Assembly (NCBI GenBank): GCA_012295275.1
Contig: CM022677.1
Span: 13,941,037 to 14,005,036, forward strand
Source of the DNA: Chrysomallon squamiferum
Taxonomy: Eukaryota; Mollusca; Gastropoda; Neomphalida; Peltospiridae
Reading direction: 5' to 3'
Length of the DNA stretch: 64,000 bases
The notes below the pieces were generated by a model. That model was not told where the DNA came from and did not search any database. It saw only the letters and a program-made list of their open reading frames with translations. A program made the position numbers and the translations under genes. Of this stretch, positions 14,249 through 26,195 are shown in pieces. Numbering within the stretch: the stretch's first letter is position 1; each line of letters begins with the position of its first letter.

Positions 14249-14506
14249 TAATAAATTCAAAAACATTCCACAGAATTCTCATAAAATAATACGTTTTCTA
14301 TTGTAATTTTATTTATTTATTGTGTGTGTGTGTGTGTGTGTGTGGATGTGCGTGTGTGTGAAACGTTGGCTTTACTGAGTTTATCTCTAGACAATCAATT
14401 TAAGTTAGCCAAGTAAACATTACTCTTGACACGACAGATTAGTAAGTCATGTTATCACAGACACGTGTTTTAGTGAGTTGAACATACATAACTAAATATC
14501 TACATA
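12796..14506. other. Microsatellite-rich non-coding sequence
   Basis: Contains alternating ACAT/CACA tracts (12980-13060), TG-rich sequence (13797-13930), (ATT)n (14007-14075), (AAT)n (14204-14254) and (TG)n (14321-14343). No gene was recognised. It ends at the TA target site of the Tc1 element. Confidence 0.6.
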
Positions 14507-15968
14507 TACTCTCCAAAAAACAAACGCAAAATGGTTGATTTCTTATCTATTGTAAACTAACACATATCGATGAATATAATGACATTTGGTGATTCAAACG
14601 TATAGTTTTTGTTAAAGTCCCCAAAAAGCAGGTAACACAAAATAACGGCTATGATCGTGTGTATTAGCCAAAACGTCCCCGCATGCAAACCACGTTACCA
14701 GTGCATGTGCACTTGCGGTACATGCAACTTCAAATCGAGGGTTATAAAAATGCAAGGTTTTCGAATACTTCTGTTCGTTACTTTTGTTCTGACCCAACAT
14801 CAAACAAATGCCACAACTGAGTGAACCGCAACGAAACAACGCCATCGGCCGTTTACAAACTGGCGAATCCTTCTCGGCCGTAGCCCGGGTGTTCCATGTA
14901 TCCTCAAGCACCATCTTGAGATTGTGGTACCAGTTCCAGCAACACCAAACAACACGTGACCATCCCAGATCAGGTAGACCACGTGTAACCACCGGGGCCC
15001 AGGACCGCTACACACGGGTACTTCATCTACGGGAAAGAACCACCACGGCAACCTCTACTGCTTCAGCAATACCAGTCTGCATAGAATATCAGCTCAGACA
15101 GTGCGCAATCGTTTACGCGAGGCAGGTATTCAAGCAAGACAGCCTGTAAGAAGAGTGGTTTTGACTCAACAACATCGTCCATTACGACGTCAGTGGTCTC
15201 AAGTGCACCGAGTCTGGCCTCAGTTACGATGGAGAACTGTCTCGGGTGACGAGACTCGATTTCTGCTTCGTCGATCTGATGGAAGACGTCGTGGTGAACA
15301 TTTTGCTGCAAACTGCATACAGGAGGCGGACAGATTTGGTGGTGGTAGTGTGATGGTGTGGGCAGCAATCTCATACACTGGCCGGACCAACCTGGTTCAC
15401 ATCCAAGGCAACTTAATGGCACAGAGATACCGAGATGAAAATTTGCAGCCATATGTCACTCCAGTTATGAATAATGGTAACACTGTATTCCAGCACAACA
15501 AAGCGAGACCACATACAGCCAGACTCACAACAGCGTACCTACACAACAATAACATTCAGGTCCTGCCCTGGCCCTCTAAATCTCTGGATTTGAACCCCAT
15601 AGAGCATTTATGGGATGAATTGGATAGACGACTGAGGCAGCATCAACCACAGCCACAGAATCGTGCTCAGTTGACATTATTACTACAGACAGAGTGGGCC
15701 ACCATTCAACAAGGTGTAATTCGTAACGTCATTACTGCCATGGGAAGAGATGTCAGGCAGTTCTGGACTCCCATGGTGGGCACACAAGGTATTGATATTA
15801 TACTGTTAAAACCTTGAACTTTAATCTTTTCAGTGTAATACCATCAATATTAATGAATTGCGAAAGTATGTGTAAAATGTGAACATTCTGCTGCTTTCTC
15901 TTGATCCATTAGATGGATATTCCCAATGTCACTACAATATATTTTTGCCTTTCGTTTTTGTTAGAGTA
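14507..15968 (+). mobile_element. Tc1-family DNA transposon, about 1.46 kb, near complete
   Basis: Imperfect terminal inverted repeats of about 30 bp: the left begins TACTCTCCAAAAAACAAACG and the reverse complement of the right end begins TACTCTAACAAAAACGAAAG. Both are flanked by TA (14505-14506 and 15969-15970), the canonical Tc1/mariner target duplication. The interior encodes a single broken transposase. The size and TA duplication fit an autonomous-length Tc1 copy that has since decayed. Confidence 0.88.
14808..15817 (+). pseudogene. Tc1 transposase, frameshifted and catalytically dead
   Basis: The first frame starts MPQLSEPQRNNAIGRL and gives the paired-like helix-turn-helix DNA-binding region, with a GRPR motif near residue 56. 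Reading then shifts at about 15075-15080 from ...TASAIPV into ...RISAQTVRNRLREAG, a net loss of one base relative to an intact frame. The second frame carries the DDE integrase core: first Asp in SGDETRF (codon 15248), Glu in LNPIEHLW (codon 15602). The second Asp, expected in a FQHDNARPH-type motif, is Asn (codon AAC at 15497) and the following Asn is Lys. The spacing of 34 residues between that Asn and the Glu confirms DD34E geometry. With the frameshift and the D-to-N change it cannot make an active transposase. Confidence 0.92.
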
Positions 15969-16744
15969 TAGCTTAAATAAATGATATTGTTAATATTAAA
16001 AAAAAATGTGATCATTAAGAAATTTGAATTTACAAGACAGTATTAGAAATAGCAGTTGTTATGGTAATAGTTATAGTAGTAGAAGTAGTAGCAGTTGGTA
16101 GTAGTAAAGACGTGCAGTATTAGTAACACTGGTAACAGTATGGTAGAAAGTAATTGAAGTACTAATAATAGTTTAGTGGTATTGATATTGGTAGTGGTAG
16201 TAAAGCTGTAGCAGCAACAGTACTATTAGCAGTTTTATTAATAGTATTTTTAGTAGTAGTAGTAATAATAACTGTTGTAGTGGTAGCTGTTGTTGTTTGT
16301 TTTATTTGTAAAACATAATATAAGGTAACAGCAGCGACAATGTTACAAAAATCTTGTAGCTGTAATATTACAGGTAACAGTAGTTCTGACAAGTGAATAT
16401 ATAAACACCCCACCGTTATTTAAACAAACCCGGACCTGCTGTTTTGTCTCATGTTAAAGAGAACAGATAAACGTATTTTGTTGATGAGTAATCTTTTTAA
16501 TTGAAGTAATTATCAGTTTACTAAATAAGGCAATGGTTTGAAAATGTCATACCTCACCTGAGTTTTATCTCCATCACGAGATGGTCAAAGTTCACTTCAA
16601 GCGGATATATTAGATCACGTATTTGTGTGTTTTTCTCATACAACTGAAACCTGGTTTCCACGGTAACACAGCCTCGTTGTCATCGCTTTGCTAGAAAAAT
16701 CCATCTTAGTAAGAAATCCATTTTATTTTATAAAAGTTGCATTT

Positions 16745-16820
<76 letters not shown>

Positions 16821-17581
16821 GTGAACTCATGTTGATGGAATACTTTCCAATTTTAGTTTTCTTGGATATGTGTATTTTTATAATATTATTTATTTATTTA
16901 TTTATTATTATTATTATTATTATTGTTGTTGTTGATGTTTTTATTTTTATTATTATTATTAATATTTTGCTTTGTTGATGTTATCAGTTTTAGTGAATTG
17001 AGTTTTACCTCGTGATAAATAAATCAATTTATTTCATGTAACATCGATTATTAAGTTAATTAGGTGCAGATAGAAATGTCTGTAAACGTTATATCTAATC
17101 AAACACTGTACAGTTTTCTAACAGTCCTTTTAAAAATCCAGATAATTTTTGAACACATACACACACAAACATACACACACATACACACATATTTCTATTT
17201 TTCCTTATTCACCATATTATCTGAATGTTTAATTAATGTTGATATTATGTATGTATGCGTACACACACACACACAGACATATACATATACAGACATACAT
17301 GGATACGTATATATGTTTCTGTTCTTCTTGTTTTGGAATAAATACAAAAGCTAGGAAAACAACAAACAATTTCTACCCAGTGGTTAAATAGAGTATTTTT
17401 CTCTATCCTTCTACAAACGTATCGCTGTGTTTATTATTAGTACAAGAGTGAGATACTCTGACAACCATTTTTAATTTTAATTACTCTTCAGATATTAGTT
17501 AGTTATCATTTTTATTGCTGTTTACCACAAGATTAAAAATCTTTCAGAACGTTTTAAATTATTTTTATTATTATTATTATT

Positions 17582-17621
<40 letters not shown>

Positions 17622-18279
17622 GTTGGTATCTTCTTCTCACTGTGTGTCGTCTGTCAAAACCAACTTCAGTCACAAGTTGAAATTGCAGAGGACTACAGAA
17701 CTATTTCCGGGTATTACATTTTTCATATCTTAAGACAAAAATATCGATTTAGAGATTTATTTACTATCACTACTACTGAGAAATTACCTGCGGGGCTTAC
17801 GATATAATACATTTTAAAATAAAATTTTCAAATTTTTATATTGTATAAGTTTATTTATTTATTTATGTATTTATTTTTATTTATTTTTTTTCCATAGCAA
17901 TTTTTTTTGTTTGTTATGAGATTTTGAAACCTGAAATTATTACACAGCATCATTCATGTACACTCAGATGTTTATTTTGTTGTTTTTGTTTTTATTTTGT
18001 GATTTTATTCTTTGTTCATTATAATTTATTACAGCTGACTTCATTTATTATATTAGTTCTGTCGTCTTCCTTCTCAAATAAAGTTTGACCTTACAAGGCT
18101 AAATTTAGCATGATCATAATGCACTTTAATAGTTCTCTAACTTAGAAATAAAATTAATAGTAAATAAACAAGTAAACAGTTTACTGATGTATATTTATAT
18201 TATGATGTTATATTTGCAAGTTTATATATTTATCATTTCATTTATTTATTTATTTATTTGTATATACCATTGAATTAAG
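15969..18279. other. Microsatellite-rich upstream region of the RING gene
   Basis: Contains degenerate TAG/GTA trinucleotide tracts (16060-16280), (TC)n (16747-16815), ACACA-type tracts (17155-17300) and (ATC)n (17581-17621). Open frames here are low-complexity Ser/Leu, His or Tyr runs. Any promoter or 5' untranslated exon of the downstream RING gene would lie here, but none can be pinpointed. Confidence 0.55.
16747..16815 (+). repeat. (TC)n microsatellite
   Basis: About 34 perfect TC units. Confidence 0.95.
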
Positions 18280-18338
18280 TGGAATTAATTTTTACTGCAG
18301 TCAGTGGTTTTCAACTGGTGTTCTTTGTTATCTCTAAA

Positions 18339-18341
<3 letters not shown>

Positions 18342-18400
<59 letters not shown>
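18342..18400 (+). repeat. (ATT)n microsatellite before the RING exon
   Basis: About 19 ATT units, followed by a pyrimidine-rich stretch to 18530. The same order of ATT tract, T/C-rich stretch and CAG|ATATGGCAACAGC recurs at 29.93-30.12 kb, so this flank was copied with the gene. Confidence 0.9.
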
Positions 18401-18539
18401 TTTTTTTTTATTTTTATTTTACTTTCTTACATTTTCCTTTCTCTGTATTTTTTTTTTTTTTTTTCTTTTTATCTTCTCAGATTCTTCCAAGTCCTTGCTG
18501 TTGTTGTTGTTGTTGTTGTTATTATTATTATTCACAGAT

Positions 18540-20604
18540 ATGGCAACAGCTGCAAACTCTGATGAAAATCTTTCGTGCTGCATTTGTACCGAACTTTTCA
18601 AGAAGCCGCGAATGTTAAACTGTGGACATTCGTTCTGCAGCAAATGCCTGCAGGACTATATAAGCCATAATTACGACAACAACGACATAGAAATCATCTG
18701 CCCGTTCTGCAGGCAGAACGTCCACATCCCAGACAGCACGAAACCAGTCAATACATGGGCAGATCAATTCCCTATAAACCTTTCACTACAGAACGCCGCT
18801 AATGATCGGCTACAGTCAAAGTTTTGTGAGTCAGCAGAGTTGTGTTTAGATTCGTTACAATACAGTACTAAAAAAAGATACAGTGATTATTTAACTAAAG
18901 ATATATATGTTGCGTATTAACCATGACATCCTAAGAAATAGAGTAAATTTTATTTATGACATTTTTCTACTCAGATTTTTAAATTAGTTGATAAAATAAA
19001 TGCTAAAACTTCACATTGTAGGCATATCATTATTAATAGTAAGTAGTCCTAGTTAATTATTTAACTGACTGATTGATTGATTATTTATTTATTTATTTAT
19101 TTCAGCTAAAAAGGGAGATCACATGTCACTTCTGAGTTCTGTTTCTGAAAGTCTCAAAACCTTTAAAGAAGCTCTTCAGACAGAGATGGATGATATGATT
19201 GAGCGACTTCGCCAAGCCGTCGACATCAACGTCGTGGACACCACAGAAGAGGTCAGAAGGATTGGTAACACACTAATCACAGATTTTACTGCCGCAGTCC
19301 GCAAAGAACAAGACAGGTTAATAAGAGAAATAGAAAAATCTCAGAACTTTGTAAACTCAGAAATAGACGAATTATTCAATGAACACAAACATCTGATTGA
19401 GGAAAACGAAAAAATGATAAAATTGGGGGAAGATTTGCTGACAAGAAAATCAGAGTCAGATATAAAAATTAACATTTCAAAATTCACCAAACTTCAAAAC
19501 ACAACTTCCGAGTTTCTGTCCAAATCTCGTTCCCAAATAGAAAAAGCAAAGTTTAAAATAAATCTGATAAAATCTGACAAAAAGGCAGAAATGTCAGTCC
19601 ACTTTGGAGAAATATCGACAAACATCCAAACAGACACACAGATAGACATTCTCAAACAGAAAGACACCATTCTCAAACACATACACAACTCAAACATTGA
19701 CACAACACACAGACACACAGAGAGACAGACAGACATACACACAGACACAACCCAACACACAACACAAAACACAAACACAGACACACAGATAGACAGACAG
19801 ACAGAAACACTCAAACACACAGACACCATTAACACAAAAACACAAGAAGATAAATTCAATCCTCGCCCGGTTTCCATGCTGGTGTCAGGTGCAGAAAAAA
19901 GCAAAATTGTTGTTAGTGATTATAACAATGTCTGTGTAAAATGTTTTTGTTTAGAAAGAAAATCACTGATAAACAGATACGAAACTTCCTCTCCACCATT
20001 CGGTCTTGCTGAATCACGTGATCAGCGGGGTGATGTTGTTGTTGTTGCTGTGCCAGGTAAACGTAAAATATTGTTTTTAAATTTGAAAAACTTCAAACTG
20101 GTAAAAACAATTACAACTGTTAAACGGTATCGATATATCGCTGTGTTACCTGGCAACCGTCTCGCGGTCACTGAGTACAATGGTCAGTGTTTGGACATAC
20201 TGACAGACAGTGGCCAGCTTATTAATTCTATCACAACAGATTTGATCCCCAGACCGTCGTGTCTCACAGTTCACGATCAATGTCTGATTGTTGTGTCAGA
20301 GAGAGAACATGTAAACAGTTTAGTTTGTGTGATGTCATCAGGTGACGTCAAATGGAAGTCACATGGTTCAGACAGACTGAGACACTTGACAGGTGTTACA
20401 TGTGACAGGGAGGGAAATATTTTTGTTTGTGATTTTAATAGAAATTGTGTTGTTCAGTTGAAACGAGATGGTAAAATTACACGTGACATCCTCACTGACC
20501 AGGATGGACTGTCCAGACCTTGGTGTGTCTGTTGTGATCACAAAAAATTGTACGCGGGAGAGTGCTTCGGAAAAATAAAAATATTCACATGGTGTAAAAA
20601 GTAA
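18540..20604 (+). CDS. RING - coiled-coil - beta-propeller (TRIM-like) E3 ubiquitin ligase, two exons
   Basis: Exon 1 is 18540-18825 and exon 2 is 19106-20604. The donor GTGAGT at 18826 and the acceptor TTTCAG at 19100-19105 join in phase (T + CT = Ser), giving 594 residues and a stop. The start ATG follows a conserved acceptor-like CAG (18535-18537), so an untranslated upstream exon is likely. Residues 13-57 form a complete C3HC4 RING: C13-x2-C16, C28-G-H30-x2-C33-x2-C36, C54-x2-C57. Residues about 100-270 are charged coiled-coil. Residues about 290-345 are Thr/His/Asp/Gln-rich and derive from a CAGACACA-type microsatellite. Residues about 350-594 show repeated strands (KIVVSDYNN, RLAVTEYNG, NIFVCDFNRN, KLYAGECFGKIKIF) typical of an NHL-like propeller. 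No B-box is visible. By family it should load ubiquitin on unknown substrates in the cytoplasm, or act in innate defence; that role is inference. Confidence 0.85.
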
Positions 20605-20910
20605 ACTTCAACCTGTCTGCTAAGTTAGTTTCACTTAAACTGTTTTGAAATTGAAAGTCCACAGACATTTCTTTCTTTACATGAACTGATAAATAAACAG
20701 AAAATTAGTTATATTATTTATTTACTTATTAATTTAGTTACTTCGTTTAATTTCATCTTTTTTTATTAAAATTATAATAACTAAATCATTAATTCGTTAT
20801 TATATTTTAAATTATGGTTATTATTCTTAAAGTCTCGTTTAAAAAATACCAAATTGCAAGATAAATTTCAAAACAAAATGTGATTTACTTTTGAAATTTT
20901 CACCCAGTTT

Positions 20911-20990
<80 letters not shown>

Positions 20991-23900
20991 AACTATTCTG
21001 TTATTTTGTAGTTTATTTCAAGAATATATTTATACATCCAGTGTAAAATAAAACATTTGAATTATAAAAATAAAATTCTTCTGTCATTATTTCATTTAAA
21101 TTTTAATTTTTGGCTTTTATTATTTTTTTACATTGCTGTTATATATATGTCTGTGTGTAAAATATAATTAATGTGTATAATATCAATGTAGTACTCTTAT
21201 TATAAATGTATTAATAACAGCTAATACAGATTATTGGGTGTGTTTTTTTTTGGGGGGGATGGAGGTTCCAAGCGCACTCAACTATTCTACTTCATTTTCT
21301 TCTTTTTGTTTTGCTTGACTTACTTTTTAAAATTTTCTCTTCAGACATGGAGAAGAAGAAAATCTCTCTCTCTCTCTCTCTTCTGACACACACACACATA
21401 CATACACACACACACATTCACATTTCACTCACTCACACACACACACATTCACACTCACTCATTCACTCACATACTCTCATACACCCACATACACCGCACA
21501 CAGTCACAGCCATCAAAAATAAAATAGGATAAACAACCGCACGAACGAAAATTAAAAAATATATATGTATACATATGTAAAATAACGATGTTTTAAAGGG
21601 GGCTGTTCTTAATTTCTTAGTGTCCGCATCCCATTAAAATGTATTATTAGTTTTTATTAATATCGCCGTTGTTGTCGTCATAACGATTTTGTTTCTGACT
21701 TTATTACTTACTTAGTTATTAATTTAATTATTTATTTATTTTGGCATGCTTGCACGAAAATAATGCAATATTCCTATTGCAATCAATCTTGCTGGTCTTA
21801 TACAAGTGTTATTATTTACTTCTCAATTTGTTAAACATAGCAAATAATCTTCTAAACAGGTATATACTATTCTAACCTGATAATAAATATTATGTTCTGC
21901 ATCTAGTAATGTTAAATTACTGCTTCAAAAATGTCTTATTTCTATATTTAAAAATCTATCTGAAAAATGAAAGAAGCATGAAATTCCACTAGTGTTCATT
22001 AAAATAGTTAGTCTTTCAAAAAAATCATAAAAACATTATTAAAAATATGGAGAAATATCTCTAAGCACAGTGACAACAATGACAGACTTTCACTGAAATT
22101 GTCTCATTTATATATGAGAAAGGTTTTTATTTTTACTATATGAATCAAAGAAAAATGTCAACATGAAAACATTAATGAAATATCCATATTTATATAATCT
22201 GTTCATTCTTTGAGTGTTTGAATGAAAGTAAAATATATCATTCAGCTGTCTCTCTCATTCACTTAGCTGTCTTTATAACTTGTCTCTGTCTCATTTGTAT
22301 CTAACTTGTCTCCGTAATTTGTCTCTGCCTCATTCACTTGTTTCTGTCTATCTCTATTTATAATTAGTTTCGACAAATTTGGACTGTTGACATCTGCAGT
22401 TTTTTTAATCAAATGGTTGTTAGAATGAGCAAAAATAAATATCAGATTTTTGGTTATTAGTACCTTAATTTTCACTACTAACAGATGTAAACAAAAATTT
22501 GATTACTGTTACTTCAATTAATATTTTATCAAGAGAGAATAAAAAGTACAACTCACACCAGTAATCTCTAGAGAGAATTCATTTAAATTATGTAAAATAA
22601 AGTAGTTATTAATGTTATTATTATTACTACTATTATTATTGTTATTACTATTATTACTATTATTATTGTTGTTCTTGTTATTACTATTATTGTTATTATT
22701 ATTGTTATTGTTGTTATTATTATAATAAATAACTCTGCCTGTCTTTATTCACTGGGTTTCTTCACTTGGAAATAAAACTAAACAACTTTCTTAGCTGAAA
22801 TAGATGAGTTTTTTTTTATTGCATACAAAGTAACATTAAACATGATAATGCCCATTTAACAATTTGTAAACTTTACCATCATGATCATGTCTGTTTTTCA
22901 TAAAGTAACTATTCACACCAGCCCACAGAAACATTTACATATTATTTCAGATTCAGTATGTGCCTTTACAATGTCTTTGTGTACGTTTTTACTGATCTAG
23001 GTTGCATAATGGGAAATTTAATTAAATTTATATACATTATAGGCCACCAAATGAGAAATTTATATCATTTAAAATATATTTAAATTAATATGTGGACACA
23101 ATCTATTTTTAATGAATTTTTGTTTTAGACAGGAGCTGAAAAAAGGGAAATTTACATATATTTAAAACATTTTTAAATTAAAATGTCATAACAATCTATT
23201 TTAATGAATGTTTAACAATATAGGCCAACAAATAAGAAATCTGCATATAATTCCATATTTAAGGTGTTAACGTAAAATATATATTTTTTAATACATTTTT
23301 TAATAGACCATTAGGCCAACTAAAGGGAAATTATCTTATTCTTAAAGGTTTTAGTTTGTCTACAAATACAAAGTCTGCTGATGTGAAACTCTATTTCCAG
23401 ATGTAATCAGTTGCAGAAACTGATACATCTAAACATTTTTAAATTTCTGAGTTATACAAACATATATCCATCTTATTTCTTTTTATTCATTCAAATTCAG
23501 ACCATACTCTTAAATTGTGAAAGAGAACGTTTTGTTTAATAATACAAGAATCATCTCTCACTTAGCAAAACAGCACTTTTGAAAACATATTTATAAAAAC
23601 AAAATTAGATCACTTTTCATGATGTTAGAGAGCCACAAACAATTCAGTGTGATTCTAATTATGCATAATGAAGACACATATCACAAATAAGTTTTGCATA
23701 TAATCAGCTAATAACAAATATTTTCAACACTTGTGAATTAAAAAAAGCCTAACAGCTGGTGTAATATCATGATGAAACAAATACAGCATTACCCCATTTA
23801 GTTAAAATCAAAGATGGTGAATATTAATAAGAATTATTTTGATAACAGTAGTAGTAGTGGAAGTAATAATAGTATAAGAGAAAAAAATAAATAAACAAAT

Positions 23901-24042
23901 AAATATATAAAATTAGTTTATGGTATTAAGGTACTATGGGGTAAAATAACAAAAATAAAGATTATATATTAGATATGTCAATAATATTACAGAAATACTA
24001 ATGCTATCACTACAAAACAAAACAAAAAGAAGATATGTTTAC
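20605..24042. other. Non-coding; SSRs and one satellite unit
   Basis: Holds (TC)n (20915-20986), CACA/CTCA low complexity (21363-21510), degenerate ATT/TTG/ACT trinucleotides (22608-22730) and a single unit at about 21625-21700 of the 61-63 kb satellite (GCATCCCATTAAAATGTATT followed by ATCGCCGTTGTTGTCGTC). The 22.8-24.0 kb stretch shows weak internal repetition of a GGCCAACAAA/GGGAAATTT motif (about 23040, 23140, 23220, 23315). No exon was recognised. Confidence 0.5.
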
Positions 24043-24254
24043 CTGTTAGCTCGTTTCAGGTCATTGACAAACTCTGCTGACTGCTGATGTCTGATTTCTG
24101 AGTTTTTAGAGATTTTCTCTAAAGCAGCCACTAACTCTTGTACTTTGAGTCGTTTTTCTCTTCTGAGTGACTCACACAGGTCCTGAGCTATCTCCATCAC
24201 ATCATTCAATCTCAACTCACAGATAGCTGGCGCTGTCAGCTCATCATCTTCATC
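24043..24254 (-). pseudogene. MCC-like (colorectal mutant cancer protein) exon, open
   Basis: A 212-bp minus-strand exon with acceptor CAG at 24255-24257 and donor GT at 24041-24042, open throughout, ending in phase 2. It encodes a coiled coil containing RREKRLKVQELVAALEKI and SEIRHQQSAEFVNDLKRAN. These closely match the C-terminal region of MCC, a coiled-coil scaffold linked to Wnt signalling and cell migration. Two residues are missing between RLK and VQEL relative to the vertebrate protein as I remember it. The exon itself is not broken, but the exon upstream is frameshifted and the MCC exons expected between and after are not seen, so I class the locus as a fragment. Confidence 0.75.
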
Positions 24255-25310
24255 CTGATGATAAATTATTATTCATTTAGAACTTTAGTAATTATGAAAG
24301 CTATCAGATTATCATTTTTATCATGATGATAACCAATGAAAACTTGATTATAATAATAAACCTAAATTGTAATGATTTATACCAATAAGATTATTATAAT
24401 AATTATCAGATTATAATGATCATCCTGCTGATAAATGATTGAAACTCAGTTATATAATAAAATTAGAATTATGAATGTTGTCTGTTCCTTACCTTAACAC
24501 CTTGATGAATCAAAGTTTAAAACATTTAAAATTTTAATAATTATTATCATAATGATATATTTAAAATTTAAAAAGTAATTATGAAAAAGTGTTTCAGTGG
24601 TTATGGCATACAAAATCAATATTATGATATAACCTATCATTATTACCTATTATTATTACATTTCTATTACACTCAGTATTCTTAGAAAATATACAAGTTA
24701 AAATTATAATAAAGAACTGTAATAAACAGTATCAGTAGTTATGACACAATGATCTATACAGTAAGTTTGTATTATTTGGTTTTCTCTGTTTATATGAACA
24801 AGTCAATGAATTTAGAATACTTATTTGATAAAATAAACAGACATATTCTATAAATATTATTTAGATTTTTTCTCATTTTAGATCATGTTTAAAACACACA
24901 AAAGTGACAAATAAAAAAATGTGACATATCTACTGTGTATGTTATTATTATATTTGTTCCCCTGTTTATATAATTATATCTGTCTAATTGCTAGATTAAG
25001 TAAGAGAAAATCACGTTTCTGTTTGCCCAGTCTGTTTATATAATTATATAGATACTATTTAAAACAGAAAATATTTTTAAATACATAGAATAAACATAAT
25101 AATAAATATAAAACAAAGACCAAAGTGTTATTAATAAAATAATATGAAAAGAAATAGAAGACAATTTTTATATTAATTTATTCAAATTGTTAAAAACACA
25201 AACACAATGAGAGAAGACTCCTGTTCACAAATAATAATGGGTTATTCTCTTTTAAGATTAGCAGCAAGGAATTTTTATACAGACAGAACAACAAATTTAG
25301 TAACACAGAC

Positions 25311-25556
25311 CTTCATAGCCATCAGCTCCTGCATTAACACAGATTTTCCAAATCCAGTCTTTGAGCTTCTGGAGTTTTCTTGGGTTCATCAAGCAGAGGA
25401 TCACAGTGTAAACTCTCCAGCTCCATGACGGTCATGACCACTGCCCAGTCATTCTTCAGTGACTGAATGTACTCACGTAGTCTCTGTTCATCGAGTTTGG
25501 TGAAGTCAGGGTCCACTGAGCTGGCCATAGAACTGGACGTGCTGGACAATTCAAAA
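25311..25556 (-). pseudogene. MCC-like exon with frameshift
   Basis: The minus strand reads SSSMASSVDPDFTKLDEQRL, REYIQSLKNDW, TVMELESLHCDPL and QRLDLEN, then must shift frame to give VLMQELMAMK before a donor GT (25309-25310). MCC has a continuous LENAVLMQELMAMK, so one base (expected G in AAT-GCT) is missing near 25335. A short in-frame loss (VVM-TVMELES) and an Arg-to-Trp change (KNDW) also look degenerate. The upstream border is uncertain; CAG at about 25557 is one possible acceptor. About 100 residues of MCC expected between this and the 24.2 kb exon are not present in the 1 kb between them. Confidence 0.75.
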
Positions 25557-25995
25557 TGAAAAGTTGGTTTGGTAAAGATTATCACTAGTCACAAAAAAAT
25601 AAGTTAATGCACTTGAAATTTATAATACTCTAATTAGGTCAAATACTTTTAAAAAGATAATTAAATTACAGAATAGACTGTTGACTACTGAAAAATCAAA
25701 ATCTATCTCACTAAAACAAAATCCCAGTCAGATGCAAAACTATGTTTTTTTTAATTACAAGTCCATTTAGGTTAATAAAAGCAATATTAAAGGTATAAAA
25801 TTGGATTTCAATAAATATAAAATAAAGATAATTTATATATATAAAAACAAAATCACTTTAAGTATTAAAAACAAAGTGGATTTAATTCAATACAAGGTAA
25901 AACAAATAGTCCATTTAAATATAAATGCAGTTTAATTACTGAAAAACAAATTATTAATGTACAAAATAAAATCAATTTCACCATTCATCTTTAAA

Positions 25996-26195
25996 NNNNN
26001 NNNNNNNNNNNNNNNNNNNNNNNNNNNNNNNNNNNNNNNNNNNNNNNNNNNNNNNNNNNNNNNNNNNNNNNNNNNNNNNNNNNNNNNNNNNNNNNNNNNN
26101 NNNNNNNNNNNNNNNNNNNNNNNNNNNNNNNNNNNNNNNNNNNNNNNNNNNNNNNNNNNNNNNNNNNNNNNNNNNNNNNNNNNNNNNNNNNNNNN
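25996..26195. other. Assembly gap (200 N)
   Basis: Exactly 200 undetermined bases. The gap lies between the minus-strand MCC-like exon and the plus-strand IRAG-like copy and removes the 5' part of the latter's first visible exon. Order and orientation across it depend on scaffolding. Confidence 1.

Noticed and set aside
14612-15452. Open frames on the minus strand across the Tc1 element
   Set aside because: They are antisense shadows of the transposase reading frames.
16688-17733. Open frames with Ser-Leu, Tyr and His runs
   Set aside because: Low-complexity translations of TC, ATT and ATC microsatellites.
18279-18539. Possible N-terminal extension of the RING protein (poly-Leu)
   Set aside because: It is an ATT-tract translation upstream of a conserved splice acceptor; the ATG at 18540 follows the acceptor in both the gene and its pseudogene copy.
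19494-19904. 136-codon minus frame rich in Ser/Val/Cys
   Set aside because: Antisense of the microsatellite-derived linker inside exon 2 of the RING gene.
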